64,000 nt of DNA from Endobacterium cereale (GTDB taxonomy: Bacteria; Pseudomonadota; Alphaproteobacteria; Rhizobiales; Rhizobiaceae): positions 1-64,000 of the forward strand of contig NZ_WIXI01000038.1 of NCBI RefSeq assembly GCF_009617585.1, given 5' to 3'. Of this stretch, positions 53,645 through 63,007 are shown piece by piece (the first letter of the stretch is position 1; each line of letters begins with the position of its first letter). Both the position numbers and the translations under genes were made by a program. A model generated the notes under the pieces. It had not been told where the DNA came from and searched no databases. It saw only the letters and a program-made list of their open reading frames with translations.

Positions 53645-54705
53645 AGGCATTCCGGATGCTTCTCTGCAATGAAGGCCATACCCAACAAATGGAGCGTGGA
53701 CGGATAATAAAGAACGGGTTCGAATCGGCGAACATCGTCCGCCAGTTTCTTACCATCTACCACACAGGCAGTAAGCTGATGAACGAGACGATAGCCGGGA
53801 TCAGACAAGGTTTCCTTGACGTCACCGGTGACGACATCGAACGTGCCTGTCGCACCCGGTGAAACCGTGGTCGCATCGGCAAGCCAGGTGAGCAAAGCAC
53901 GATCGGTTATGCCGGCACGCACGAGATAAAGTGGAACACGCACGGCATTATAACCATATTCCGGTGCAAACCCTTCGGCCGGCTTGGGTTGACGCGCGAG
54001 ACTGACCCAATCGGCCGGCAGATGACGTGGGCCGAACCGCATTGCCCGTAGAAGCAGCTGCCCGTCGTCTGCGAGTTTTTGCCAACGGTCGGATGGGGCG
54101 AGCATGTTCATGATCGGCAGCGCTTCATAAACCCAGTAGGACGGATTGACGATCGGCCCATCCTCGCGGTCGCCCGCCCCGAAACCTTCAATACCCGGCA
54201 AGAGCACGGTGCGACCGGCATGATCGATCACCGCATTCTTCAACAGACTGCGGGCAATGATCCGCGCAGCGGACGTGTAGTCCGACCTGTTCCATGCGGC
54301 ACCGCCAAGCGCCAGACCGTAGGCGATCAGGAGGTCGCCATCGGAAGCGTTGTTGGTATCAATCACATGCGGCTTTGCATCCGGATCCCATTTCCAGACG
54401 GCAAGACCATCATCCCGCAACAGAAGCTCGGTGCGGGTGAAAGACCAAATTTTTTCGAAATCGGCGGGATCATTGGCAAGATAAGCGAGGATCAGGCCAT
54501 ACCCCTGACCTTCACTGTGGCTGATATTGCCATTGCCGTTGTCGATGATACGTCCGTTGCCATCCAGGAACTTCGCCTTGTAGGCGTCCCATTCCGCTGC
54601 TGGTACGCCAGCTGCCCGCGCAATGTTCGGCACGCTACCGCAGAAAAACATCGCGGCGGCCACAAAAACGGCTGCACAGGTCAGAGACGGGCGCAACAAA
54701 TTCAC
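53641..54705 (-). CDS. bcsZ: Endo-1,4-beta-glucanase, glycoside hydrolase family 8 (BcsZ/CelC)
   Basis: 354-aa periplasmic cellulase with a Sec signal (LTCAAVFVAAAMFFCGSVPNIARAA). The GH8 catalytic acid Glu65 lies in SHSEGQGYGL and the conserved Asp122 in NASDGDLLIAYGL; WVYEALPIMNML is another typical segment. It trims or releases cellulose chains and is required for normal fibre formation in Agrobacterium, where the gene is called celC. GTG 54705 overlaps the bcsB stop (GTGA) with GGAGG upstream. It is followed by bcsK with an overlap. Confidence 0.95.
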   Translation of the reverse strand: MNLLRPSLTCAAVFVAAAMFFCGSVPNIARAAGVPAAEWDAYKAKFLDGNGRIIDNGNGNISHSEGQGYGLILAYLANDPADFEKIWSFTRTELLLRDDGLAVWKWDPDAKPHVIDTNNASDGDLLIAYGLALGGAAWNRSDYTSAARIIARSLLKNAVIDHAGRTVLLPGIEGFGAGDREDGPIVNPSYWVYEALPIMNMLAPSDRWQKLADDGQLLLRAMRFGPRHLPADWVSLARQPKPAEGFAPEYGYNAVRVPLYLVRAGITDRALLTWLADATTVSPGATGTFDVVTGDVKETLSDPGYRLVHQLTACVVDGKKLADDVRRFEPVLYYPSTLHLLGMAFIAEKHPECL

Positions 54706-57143
54706 TTTCGCCTCCCAAGATTGGACAGAAGCGCCGCGGTGGCGATGCCGACCAGGAATGTCATCGCGGCAAACAGCGCCGCAAAATAAAGCACGTTGGT
54801 AGACAACCAGTTGGCGGCGATCAGGCGGTAGTTACGCACGGACGTATCGGTCGGAGGCACGAATGAAAAACCTTCAACCGCGACATTATCGACCCTGCCT
54901 GTTCTGGACGAATAGGTGGTTACGCGACCAGTGATCCGTGGCCAAAACTCCTGAGCGGCCATGACCCGTGTTCCATCGACAAGATCATCGGACGAAGGCG
55001 CTGTTACCACGGTCCAGGTCCCGTTACCGGCCGGGCTCACACCCTGCGCGATCATGAAAGTTGCCGCATTGGACGGTGCGAAAGGTTCATCATTGCCCGG
55101 CAACAGGCGGAAAGAGCGCAGCGAAATATCAAAATTGCGCTGCATCCATTCCTGGAATACAGAAATTTGACCATTCCAGTTGCCTCCGCTGACGCGATCA
55201 CGCCATTGGTCGAACACTTCGCCGGTATTCACGTTTTCGGTCGTGGCGCCCGCTGTCGGCCGCCACGCCGCCTGACTTGTGGTCGCAATATTGACCTGCG
55301 ACAACACGGGTACCGGCATCTGCGTGATCGAGCCGACAAAGATTGCGTCGCGATCGCCGGCCGCATTGGCCGACGCAATGGGTTCGATGGCGAGGGGCCG
55401 CCCGGCCGCCAGTGCCATGCGTGAAAGCAACGTGGCGGTGGCCGATAATGTGTCGCGATCGATGCGATCCAGAAAAAGTGGCGTTGCGTCGTTGCCGCGG
55501 CTGTATGGATAACCGGTGCCGACCGTGCTTGAAAGATCTGGGCGCTGTCCGATACGGGCGAAATCCGGCATCTGGAATTCCGAGGTATCGAACAGTGCGA
55601 AGCGCGGTGTTGTCGAGGCGGACGCACCGGGTGCACAAACCTCGTCTTCCTCCGTCCGCAACACCGTTTCCATTTCCACCGTGTTCACACCCGGCTTGAA
55701 ATGCCGCATCGTGACACGGATCGGCAAATGCCGCAAAATTCCGCCGCCCGATGTGGTGATCGGCACAGTGGATGCAATGTTTCCATTAACATAGACATTG
55801 ATCTGGCTGCCCGGCAACACCGCCTGCGAATAGGCGGCATCAAGCAGAATGGTCGCCTCGCCATAACCTTGCGCATAAAAATCGGCGGGCACACCGACCG
55901 TGAAGCCGGAGCGGACCCGGCGACCGGAAAATTCCAAAGTCTCCATTCCCAACTGCGAGAAGCTGAGATTGGCGTTTGAAAACAGCATCGGCGCATCCGG
56001 TGCCGACCAGCGCTGGGTGGAAATCACGTTGCGCTGGACACTAAGCGGCCGATCCACTGGTGAAACGACTGAATCAACAGCTGAAGCGATCGACTGCCAA
56101 CTCGGCCCACTGACCACGAAAACCGGCTGGCCGGTGCGGCGATCATCGACAAAGGTAGCGATCGGCGCACTAACGGCCGCTGGCGGCAAATCGGGGAAAA
56201 CCGGCCGTAACTCATCCGCCGTTCCCACAAGAACAGTAAGCTTGCCGGACGAGGATGGCGCGAGGCGATCGGTCTGGAATTCGAACTTCTGGCTGGGCAT
56301 GCCACTTAGGATCGAAAGGCCCTGCGTCAGGCGCAAAACCGGCTTGAGCGTCATCGGCTCATCCAGCGAAGGCACGACCATGTTGAAAGTTGTCGCGCCC
56401 GTTTCATCTACGCCAACTGTGCGCAACGCATCGGTATTCGACAGCCGTGTCGCCAACGAACCGTTGAACGTCAAATAGGTGTTTGCCGGATCGATGTTCG
56501 ACCAGAGGTCATATGTCGAGGCAATGGAGCAATCGGTGCGGTGGCGCTGGTCGGCACGCATGGTGACGACATTGACCCCCTGCTGCAAAAGCCCGGCCGG
56601 TACGGCAAAGGAAACCTGCGCAGGATTTTCCGACGCCGCGACCTGCTGTTGGCCGATCACACGATTATTGACGAGAATCGTAATCTGCGACCCTTCCGGC
56701 GCAACCACCACGGCATTCTGGTAACCGAGGTTGAGACGTGCCGGACTGGCCGCCTGTTCCGGCGTCACATAGATGGACCATGAATGCCGGTCATGCTCAC
56801 CTTCCAGAACCATCGATGAAGCGGGAATGATATAACGCCGAAATACCTGCGACGCGGCCTGCCCTGTCGATGAGACCCGGCTCGGCGGAGATGTCTGTCC
56901 CTGTTGTCTTGCAGGTGGGGGCGCGGCCTGTGCGGGCACTTGAGCGGAACCAGGTACCGATTGTTGCGGCATCGTCGGCGCAGGCAGCGGGCTGTTATCC
57001 TGGCGCGGCTGAGGTGATACGGCGGTTGGCGCTGGAGTTGTCGCGGCGGGGCGTTCGCCGGACATATCGAAACCTGCAGACTGCGCAAAGGCGCAGCTTG
57101 CGGTCAAAAGCGTGAGGGTGGCGGCAAGGCAAGTCTTGCGCAT
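54702..57143 (-). CDS. bcsB: Cellulose synthase regulatory subunit BcsB (CelB)
   Basis: 813-aa periplasmic, membrane-anchored partner of BcsA. A signal peptide (MRKTCLAATLTLLTASCAFA), a proline-rich linker (about 25-95), then the alternating carbohydrate-binding and flavodoxin-like domains (TYLTFNGSLATRLSN; INVYVNGNIASTVPI) and a C-terminal helix (LSTNVLYFAALFAAMTFLVGIATAALL) that packs on BcsA. ATG 57143 overlaps the bcsA stop by one base; the TTG codon upstream is not needed. In Agrobacterium the gene is celB. Assignment is firm from domain layout and operon. Confidence 0.95.
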   Translation of the reverse strand: MRKTCLAATLTLLTASCAFAQSAGFDMSGERPAATTPAPTAVSPQPRQDNSPLPAPTMPQQSVPGSAQVPAQAAPPPARQQGQTSPPSRVSSTGQAASQVFRRYIIPASSMVLEGEHDRHSWSIYVTPEQAASPARLNLGYQNAVVVAPEGSQITILVNNRVIGQQQVAASENPAQVSFAVPAGLLQQGVNVVTMRADQRHRTDCSIASTYDLWSNIDPANTYLTFNGSLATRLSNTDALRTVGVDETGATTFNMVVPSLDEPMTLKPVLRLTQGLSILSGMPSQKFEFQTDRLAPSSSGKLTVLVGTADELRPVFPDLPPAAVSAPIATFVDDRRTGQPVFVVSGPSWQSIASAVDSVVSPVDRPLSVQRNVISTQRWSAPDAPMLFSNANLSFSQLGMETLEFSGRRVRSGFTVGVPADFYAQGYGEATILLDAAYSQAVLPGSQINVYVNGNIASTVPITTSGGGILRHLPIRVTMRHFKPGVNTVEMETVLRTEEDEVCAPGASASTTPRFALFDTSEFQMPDFARIGQRPDLSSTVGTGYPYSRGNDATPLFLDRIDRDTLSATATLLSRMALAAGRPLAIEPIASANAAGDRDAIFVGSITQMPVPVLSQVNIATTSQAAWRPTAGATTENVNTGEVFDQWRDRVSGGNWNGQISVFQEWMQRNFDISLRSFRLLPGNDEPFAPSNAATFMIAQGVSPAGNGTWTVVTAPSSDDLVDGTRVMAAQEFWPRITGRVTTYSSRTGRVDNVAVEGFSFVPPTDTSVRNYRLIAANWLSTNVLYFAALFAAMTFLVGIATAALLSNLGRRK

Positions 57144-59344
57144 CAATTTTTTGCTCCCGCCGTATCTTGCGCATTGGCATCCTTCTGAGGAGAGCGGCCA
57201 CTACGGAAGAAATAAACGAGTCCACGGCTGGTCTGGTAAAGTGCCAGACCGACAAACCAGATCGTGCCACGGATGATCCCGGGATTGTAGCGCCGCGATT
57301 CCTGGAACTGCGACCACTGCGACGAATTGGCGAAAATAAGATCGGCGATCATGCGGTGATCCTGAGCCGATTTCGGCACGTACTGGCAGCCGACTGTGGT
57401 GATATCACCGGCTGCCTGCGCGTTGCGGACCACGACCGGCAGCGTGACCATCTCGCCACCGCTATGGGGCTGGAAACGCACTTCACCGCTCGCGTCCTTG
57501 ATCATACCGGCCGCACGGCGATTGAAAACGTTGATACGCGCACCGTGAACCGACACGTCCTCGATCGAGGCGGCATACCATTCTTCATCAACCCGGAACT
57601 CGCAGCGCCGGTTGATACGCACACGGCGTGAGGCTGCCTGCTCCCCACGCTCGGATACGACGCCCAAGGCACAGCCAGCCATAAGCAGGTTGATGAGGTT
57701 CCAGCCGCCTACAACCAGCGTCACATCGGCTTTGTAGGGCTCGGCATAAATTTTGTAGATGGTGATCAGAAGGGCAATGACCTGCACCGCGAAGATGACG
57801 AAGAAGGGTCGACTGATTTCCGAAAGCCTGCTCGTCGCAATCGATTCGTCCTTGGCGGTGACCTTGAACGTCGGTTTCCTCGGATTGATCATGACCGACA
57901 CGACAGCCGGCAGGAGATGCACGGTCTGCACATATTCATAGAGTTCGGAAATCCATGGCCAGCGGAACGATCCGTAGAGATAGTTCTGCATCATCAGGTT
58001 CACGAACATGTAGGCCAGCGTATAGGCCAGAAACTCACCGCCTGAAGCCGTGAAAATTTCCAGATCGAAAAACAGGTAGAAAAGCGGTGCGAACAGGAAG
58101 ATCGTACGTGGGAACGGGAACATCCAGAATAGGGTCGAGGACATGTAACAGAAGCGCTGCGCCATCGACAGGCCGCGCTTCAACGGCGGGAAACGGAAAC
58201 GCAGGATCTGCATCATGCCCTGCGCCCAGCGTGAGCGCTGGCCGATGAAGCTGGCAAACGTGGCCGGCTGCAGACCCGCGATCAGCGGTTTGTCGACATA
58301 GATGCTGTGCCAGCCGGTGCTGTGTAGCTCGAGCGCCGTTTCGCAATCCTCGGTGATGCTGATGCCGCTGAACCCGTTGGTGGTTTCGAGCGCGCGCCGG
58401 CTGAGGAGGGCTGCCGAACCGCAGAAGAAGGCGGCATTCCACTTGTCGAGGCCACGCTGGATGATGCCGTAGAACATCTCGTTCTCGCTAGGCATCTTGT
58501 CGAACGTGCTGAGGTTTCGTTCGAGCGGGTCCGGATTGATGAAGAAATGTGGCGTCTGCACGAGAAAGAGCTTTTCGTCTTCCTCGAAATAACCGACCGT
58601 TTCCTTCAGGAAATCGCGTGCCGGCGCGTGGTCGGCATCGAAAACGGCGATCAGTTCACCGCTGGAATGCTGCATGCCATTGTTGAGATTGCCGGCCTTG
58701 GCATGCTCGTTGCGCTCGCGTGTCAGGTAATTGACGCCAAGATCCTCGCAGAGCTGTTTCAGCTCCTTGTGACGCGCCATCGCCTCCTGGGCTTCCAGAA
58801 GTTTTGGCGAGTTGCGCTTCTGCACCGTACCGCCATCGTCAAGCAGCCAGATATGCAGCTTGTCGGCCGGGTAATCCATGCTTGAGGCAGCAGCCAGCGT
58901 ATTGGCGAGCAGGGTCGCATCTTCATTGTAGGACGGCACGAACACGTCCACATGCGGAAAATGTTCAAGCTTGGAGGCGCGGGACGGACGCGGCGGCAAG
59001 GGTGTCGCGACGACGAAAAGGCTCAAGCCCAGCATCATCACGTTATACATTTCCGCCAGATAAAGCAGGAAGCCGGGAATGAAGTTTTCCAGCTGGTTGA
59101 TCGGCGGCAGCGTGCTTGTCGTGCGCCAGTAGACGTAGCGCAATACGATGGCGGTGCCGAAGGCAAGCGCTATCAGGCGCCAGGTCCCCTCACCCTTCAG
59201 GATCTTGATGATGGCCATGACGGAAAGCGCACAGATGCTGGCAATCAACTGCGTCTGGAGATTGACCGGAAGCGTGATGAGGGCAATGACCGCGGTGACG
59301 ACGACGATCCAGACGATGACGCTGCGAATCTGGTGAATGGGCAT
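57143..59344 (-). CDS. bcsA: Cellulose synthase catalytic subunit BcsA (CelA), c-di-GMP-activated
   Basis: 733-aa inner-membrane GT2 synthase using UDP-glucose. The motifs are in order: D169 (LLDDGGT), D236-x-D238 (FDADHAP), D333 (ITEDCETALELH), and Q369-R-S-R-W373 with QGMMQIL. A C-terminal PilZ domain follows at about 570-670, with the RxxxR motif in RVRINRRCEFRV and DVSVHGARINV, which binds cyclic di-GMP. Several membrane helices flank the glycosyltransferase domain. ATG 59344 has GGGGAG upstream, whereas the earlier ATGs at 59383 lack one. The gene is known as celA in Agrobacterium. Confidence 0.97.
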   Translation of the reverse strand: MPIHQIRSVIVWIVVVTAVIALITLPVNLQTQLIASICALSVMAIIKILKGEGTWRLIALAFGTAIVLRYVYWRTTSTLPPINQLENFIPGFLLYLAEMYNVMMLGLSLFVVATPLPPRPSRASKLEHFPHVDVFVPSYNEDATLLANTLAAASSMDYPADKLHIWLLDDGGTVQKRNSPKLLEAQEAMARHKELKQLCEDLGVNYLTRERNEHAKAGNLNNGMQHSSGELIAVFDADHAPARDFLKETVGYFEEDEKLFLVQTPHFFINPDPLERNLSTFDKMPSENEMFYGIIQRGLDKWNAAFFCGSAALLSRRALETTNGFSGISITEDCETALELHSTGWHSIYVDKPLIAGLQPATFASFIGQRSRWAQGMMQILRFRFPPLKRGLSMAQRFCYMSSTLFWMFPFPRTIFLFAPLFYLFFDLEIFTASGGEFLAYTLAYMFVNLMMQNYLYGSFRWPWISELYEYVQTVHLLPAVVSVMINPRKPTFKVTAKDESIATSRLSEISRPFFVIFAVQVIALLITIYKIYAEPYKADVTLVVGGWNLINLLMAGCALGVVSERGEQAASRRVRINRRCEFRVDEEWYAASIEDVSVHGARINVFNRRAAGMIKDASGEVRFQPHSGGEMVTLPVVVRNAQAAGDITTVGCQYVPKSAQDHRMIADLIFANSSQWSQFQESRRYNPGIIRGTIWFVGLALYQTSRGLVYFFRSGRSPQKDANAQDTAGAKN

Positions 59345-59410
59345 TTCAGAACTCCCCGCACCGCGCTGGCGCATCATCATCAATCGGATCCGTCTGCGTC
59401 ATCGGGCCTA

Positions 59411-60370
59411 TCATCGGCAGGCGACGCTGCCACCGACACAATCCGGGGTCGGGACCCTTATCGTATTCGGACTTTGATCCCTCGGCCGGTCTGTCGTCGG
59501 TGTTGCACCGCTTGCCGATGGCGGCGGAGGTACGAGTGGGCCGGTGGGCGCACTCGACACCATCGGCGCCGCATCGCGTGGCACCGGCCGGACTGCTGCC
59601 CCGCGTGGTCGCGATGGCACGGCAGAGATGCGGCGAACCACCGGCTTCGGGTCATAACCGAGAGGGGCAGCGTAATGTTCGACCGCCGCAGCGGCCGGAT
59701 AGACGGGATGACCGGGCCGGCCAAGATTCGGATCGACACGATCCTCCCGACCGTAGGGGTTCCATTGCCAGCCGTTGAACGTACCGTTGATCGTATAGCC
59801 GTACATGTTCGCCAGCAGAGCCTGCTCCGATTGCTCCGCATCGCAGAGCCTCAGACGCATCTGGATGATGCCGAGGTTATGAAGCGTGTTGCGTGCATCG
59901 GTGCTGGAGCGGATCTGTTGCCAGCCGTAGACGCAGGTATCGCCGGTGCGGCTTCTGCCCACGGCGTAACTGAACGGGCCGTAATTGTTCTGCAGATAAG
60001 TCTGTGTCCGGGCCATGGCGATACCCGGCATTGCACTGCGCATTTCCCGAATGACAGCGGCATCCGTCAGGCGAGCGGAAGACAAGGTCTTGTCGGTATT
60101 GACGCCTTCCATTGCGGGGCCGACAAACTTTATCTTGATCGAATTCTGGCCGGGCACGGAAGATTGTGTACGCAGCGCGATATCCTGCTCGATACCATTG
60201 CGATACCGCCGCTCAACAACGGCAACAACTGCGGGGCCACCAGGTGGAGGGAAGACCAAAGCTTCCGTGGCCGAAACGGTCCGTGTCGGCTGAAAGCGGG
60301 TAACGCCGGCAGAAGAGCTGCACCCCGTCAAGGCAGCCATCAGCAAAACTGTCGTTGCAATCGATTTCAT
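59411..60370 (-). CDS. bcsN: Cellulose biosynthesis lipoprotein BcsN
   Basis: 319-aa protein with lipoprotein signal MKSIATTVLLMAALTGCSS (lipobox LTGC), the reason for choosing ATG 60370 over the open frame to 60430. Conserved BcsN-like parts are TEALVFPPPGGPAVVAVVERRYRNGIEQDIAL and YLQNNYGPFSYAVGRSRTGDTCVYGWQQIR. The C-terminal third (about 225-310) is proline-rich and low-complexity. BcsN is a rhizobial accessory factor of unknown activity at the head of type III cellulose operons. It precedes bcsA by 66 bp on the same strand, and its promoter is likely in 60371-60536. Confidence 0.88.
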   Translation of the reverse strand: MKSIATTVLLMAALTGCSSSAGVTRFQPTRTVSATEALVFPPPGGPAVVAVVERRYRNGIEQDIALRTQSSVPGQNSIKIKFVGPAMEGVNTDKTLSSARLTDAAVIREMRSAMPGIAMARTQTYLQNNYGPFSYAVGRSRTGDTCVYGWQQIRSSTDARNTLHNLGIIQMRLRLCDAEQSEQALLANMYGYTINGTFNGWQWNPYGREDRVDPNLGRPGHPVYPAAAAVEHYAAPLGYDPKPVVRRISAVPSRPRGAAVRPVPRDAAPMVSSAPTGPLVPPPPSASGATPTTDRPRDQSPNTIRVPTPDCVGGSVACR

Positions 60371-60536
60371 AAAGGTGCCGCAAGTTGAAAAACTCATTCC
60401 CACGCGGCGCCAATCAAAGCTGATTCGCAAGTGCAGCGCGGCAAATATTAGCTTTTTAGTAACCTATTTGTTAATCGATCGTTAATGCTATTCCCAGAAA
60501 AGATCACCCAACCGACAGATTGGCGGAAATAACCGG

Positions 60537-61043
60537 TCATTTCACGAGGCTCATTGCGTCTCCGTCGACGGTATAGGAGGAGAGCCGGCCCAAAAAGCTG
60601 ACCCCGATCAATGCCGACGGCAACGCATCACCGGCAACGACAAGGGCATCAACTTCACTTATTGAGACGTCACCGATTGACAGATCGGAAAGTGTCACGC
60701 GTGCCGCCTTGATATCTCCGCCCGCAGTGGCGACCGTATGGTCATAGACAAGGTCATTTGGCCGGATACCGATATCGCGGACCATGCCCTCGTTGAGCGC
60801 GACAAATGTTGCACCATTATCAACAATGCCGTCGATGACACGGCCGTTGACAGTGAATCGGCCCGTGAAATGGCCATCAGGCCCGGCAACAAGGATGGCA
60901 CGTCCGACATGTTTCAAGGGCTGCAATGGCAACGCAAGCTGAGATGTCGACGACATCGTCTTCTCGACGGAGACCAGCATGGCCGGCGCCTGAGAGACGG
61001 CAAATACAACAAGGCTTGCCGACACGACAATTCGTGCAAGCAT
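60537..61043 (-). CDS. Retropepsin-like (clan AA) aspartic protease family protein
   Basis: 168-aa exported or membrane-anchored protein: hydrophobic N-terminus (LARIVVSASLVVFAVSQAPAM), then a single retropepsin-like domain. The active-site motif reads VDNGATFVAL, with the Asp of D-T/S-G-A kept but the Thr/Ser replaced by Asn. The C-terminal ALIGVSFLGRLSSY-VDGD segment matches the TIGR02281 family, which occurs widely in alphaproteobacteria. ATG 61043 has GGAAGG about 10 bases upstream; ATG 61073 and 61076 are alternatives. It lies upstream of bcsN on the same strand, 166 bp away. Whether it acts on the cellulose machine is unknown. Confidence 0.8.
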   Translation of the reverse strand: MLARIVVSASLVVFAVSQAPAMLVSVEKTMSSTSQLALPLQPLKHVGRAILVAGPDGHFTGRFTVNGRVIDGIVDNGATFVALNEGMVRDIGIRPNDLVYDHTVATAGGDIKAARVTLSDLSIGDVSISEVDALVVAGDALPSALIGVSFLGRLSSYTVDGDAMSLVK

Positions 61044-61157
61044 GGCAAGGAATCCTTCCTTTAGATCCCGCATCATGCAGGTCTTTAAATCGGCCTTAGA
61101 ATGCAAAGGTTAAGAAAACATTGCGGCACTTCAGTCGAGGATTTCACCTGCCATGCG

Positions 61158-61234
61158 GCTCCGTGCGAGCCACCGGAACAATTTCCATTTCGCAATAAAT
61201 CGCCCTAAGGGAAGCCGATAAACACGCACGGAGC
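61158..61234. promoter_or_regulatory. Inverted repeat covering the ribosome-binding site of the 61239 gene
   Basis: GCTCCGTGCG (61158-61167) and its exact reverse complement CGCACGGAGC (61225-61234) flank a 57-base loop. The right arm contains the GGAG Shine-Dalgarno sequence of the gene starting at 61239, so folding of the leader could hide it. Confidence 0.5.
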
Positions 61235-61238
61235 ATAT

Positions 61239-61721
61239 ATGTCGAAGACACGCAAGCGGCAGTCCCCGGCCGGACAGCAGCTGAAAAAGGAGTTTCCAGA
61301 TATTTATGCAGAGCTTGTTGCCGGACGGATACCGTCGCTGAAAAAGGCACTCGTGAAGGCTGGCATCATGACCAAACCGACCCCGGTCGAAAAACTTCTG
61401 AAGGCATGGGGAAAAGCCAATGCCGCGGAACGGGATCATTTTCTGACGCAGATCGGCGCCAATCGAACCATTTTGGACGACCACGCCAGCACAGACGAAA
61501 CCGAAAGGCGGCTGATTGCCAACGGTCGCTATCTGCTGCCACACACCGTGCGTCAGATTGAGGCCATTATGAAGTCACGCCATCTTTTACCTGCGCAGGT
61601 CATGAACGAGGCCGGCTTTCCCTCCGAGGGACGATCGCTGACGAGAGCGCTTGCCAAAAATGCCAGCCTCAGACTGGTTGTCATCGCAGCGCTTGATGAT
61701 TGGCTCAGAAACCAGGGGTAA
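61239..61721 (+). CDS. Hypothetical protein (160 aa)
   Basis: 160-aa soluble, basic, mostly helical protein that I do not recognise. It begins MSKTRKRQSPAGQQLKKEFPD, and the C-terminal half has a helix-turn-helix-like run (RQIEAIMKSRHLLPAQVMNEAGFPSEGRSLTRALAKNASL), which could indicate DNA or RNA binding, but this is only suggestive. GGAG 8 bases before ATG 61239 supports the start. It is divergent from the cellulose region and convergent with an aminotransferase gene (5-bp gap). The possible hairpin over its ribosome-binding site hints at post-transcriptional control. Confidence 0.75.
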   Translation: MSKTRKRQSPAGQQLKKEFPDIYAELVAGRIPSLKKALVKAGIMTKPTPVEKLLKAWGKANAAERDHFLTQIGANRTILDDHASTDETERRLIANGRYLLPHTVRQIEAIMKSRHLLPAQVMNEAGFPSEGRSLTRALAKNASLRLVVIAALDDWLRNQG

Positions 61722-61726
61722 GGTGC

Positions 61727-62914
61727 TCAGGCGCCTGCGACAGGCAGCCGCCCTGCCAAAGACTTGATGGCATCGACGCCAACGTTGGCGAAGGCGGCGC
61801 GGACAAAAGCCTGCTGGTTTTCGCCGAAACACGTGCCGGGCAGCATCAGGATACCGTGCTCCGCAGCCATCCAGCGGGTCACGTCCATGGCATCGCGACC
61901 ACCGAACGGATGACGCAGATAGGCGAAATAGGCCCCGATCGAGACAATCGACCAACCATCCCGTCTATCGATGACGGTCTGAAAAGCCTGCCTCCGCTCA
62001 TCGATAATCACGGTGTTGCCTTGCCGCCATTCGTTGAGAGTCGGAAGCGCCTCAGCCACCGCATGCTGGGCCGGTCGCGGGGCGCAGATCTGCAGATTGT
62101 CCATCACCTTCTGCAGCTGCGCCATCACCTTGTTCCCGCAGACGATGGCACCAAGCCGATGGCCCGGGATGCAGAAGACTTTTGAGAAACTATAGAGATG
62201 GATGAAGCCATCGCGCCAACCGGTTTTGGAAAACAGGGCGTGGGGCGGGCCGGAAGCGGCGGGCAAGAAATCGCGATAGGTTTCGTCAGTTATGACGAAG
62301 ATGCCGCACGCATGGCATAAATCGTAAAGCGCATCCAAAAAGTCAGGAAGATAGACGGCGCCGGTCGGATTGTTGGGGGTCACCACGAAAACCGCACGTG
62401 TGCGCGAGGTAACGGCGGCTTCCACCGCTTCGATCGGCGGCACGAAACCGGCCTTTGGATCGGCATCCACGACCTTTACGTCCACGCCGAGCATACGCAG
62501 GGTCATTTCGTGATTGAAATAATAGGGTCGGATGAGAATGACCTCATCCCCCGGACGCAGCAAAGCCAGCGCCACGGCAAAAAAGGCCTGATTGCCGCCG
62601 GCCGTGATCTGCACATCCTCGGCAGATACATCGGCCTGATAGGCAAGATTGAGATCGGCCGCAAAAGCGTTGCGCAGAACCGCTTCGCCTTGAATCTGGC
62701 CGTAACCGCAAAGGTCGGCCCGGCTCGCCGTTTCGCCCAGCCAGCGCAACAGATCGGGGTGGGGGGCATAACCGGGAACAGCCTGCGACAGATCAACGAC
62801 CGGTCCTGCAGCGCCGCCATAGGATTTGAGGCTTGCCTGCACGGCCGGGATGGGTGGCGGCGCCATCTGTTCGACCCATGGATTGAAGGCGAGCGGCGCA
62901 GGCATGTCGTTCAT
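61727..62914 (-). CDS. Class I/II PLP-dependent aminotransferase
   Basis: 395-aa fold-type I enzyme. The PLP-binding segment SFSKVFCIPGHRLGAIVCG carries the Schiff-base Lys, preceded by the conserved VTPNNPTGAVY and ITDETYRDFL (Asp/Tyr ring contacts). ATG 62914 has GGGGAAACC directly upstream, so the open frame to 62983 is shortened. The substrate is unclear; the fold fits aspartate-type or MalY/PatB-like aminotransferases. Located between a 160-aa unknown gene and a ROK regulator, it has no clear pathway context. Confidence 0.9.
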   Translation of the reverse strand: MNDMPAPLAFNPWVEQMAPPPIPAVQASLKSYGGAAGPVVDLSQAVPGYAPHPDLLRWLGETASRADLCGYGQIQGEAVLRNAFAADLNLAYQADVSAEDVQITAGGNQAFFAVALALLRPGDEVILIRPYYFNHEMTLRMLGVDVKVVDADPKAGFVPPIEAVEAAVTSRTRAVFVVTPNNPTGAVYLPDFLDALYDLCHACGIFVITDETYRDFLPAASGPPHALFSKTGWRDGFIHLYSFSKVFCIPGHRLGAIVCGNKVMAQLQKVMDNLQICAPRPAQHAVAEALPTLNEWRQGNTVIIDERRQAFQTVIDRRDGWSIVSIGAYFAYLRHPFGGRDAMDVTRWMAAEHGILMLPGTCFGENQQAFVRAAFANVGVDAIKSLAGRLPVAGA

Positions 62915-63007
62915 GGTTTCCCCTTTTTTGTTGACCTCATCCAGGTCAGCTGCGCGACAACCATCATCCGCGAGCTTTTCCAACCTGCAACGACATAATT
63001 GAAAGCC

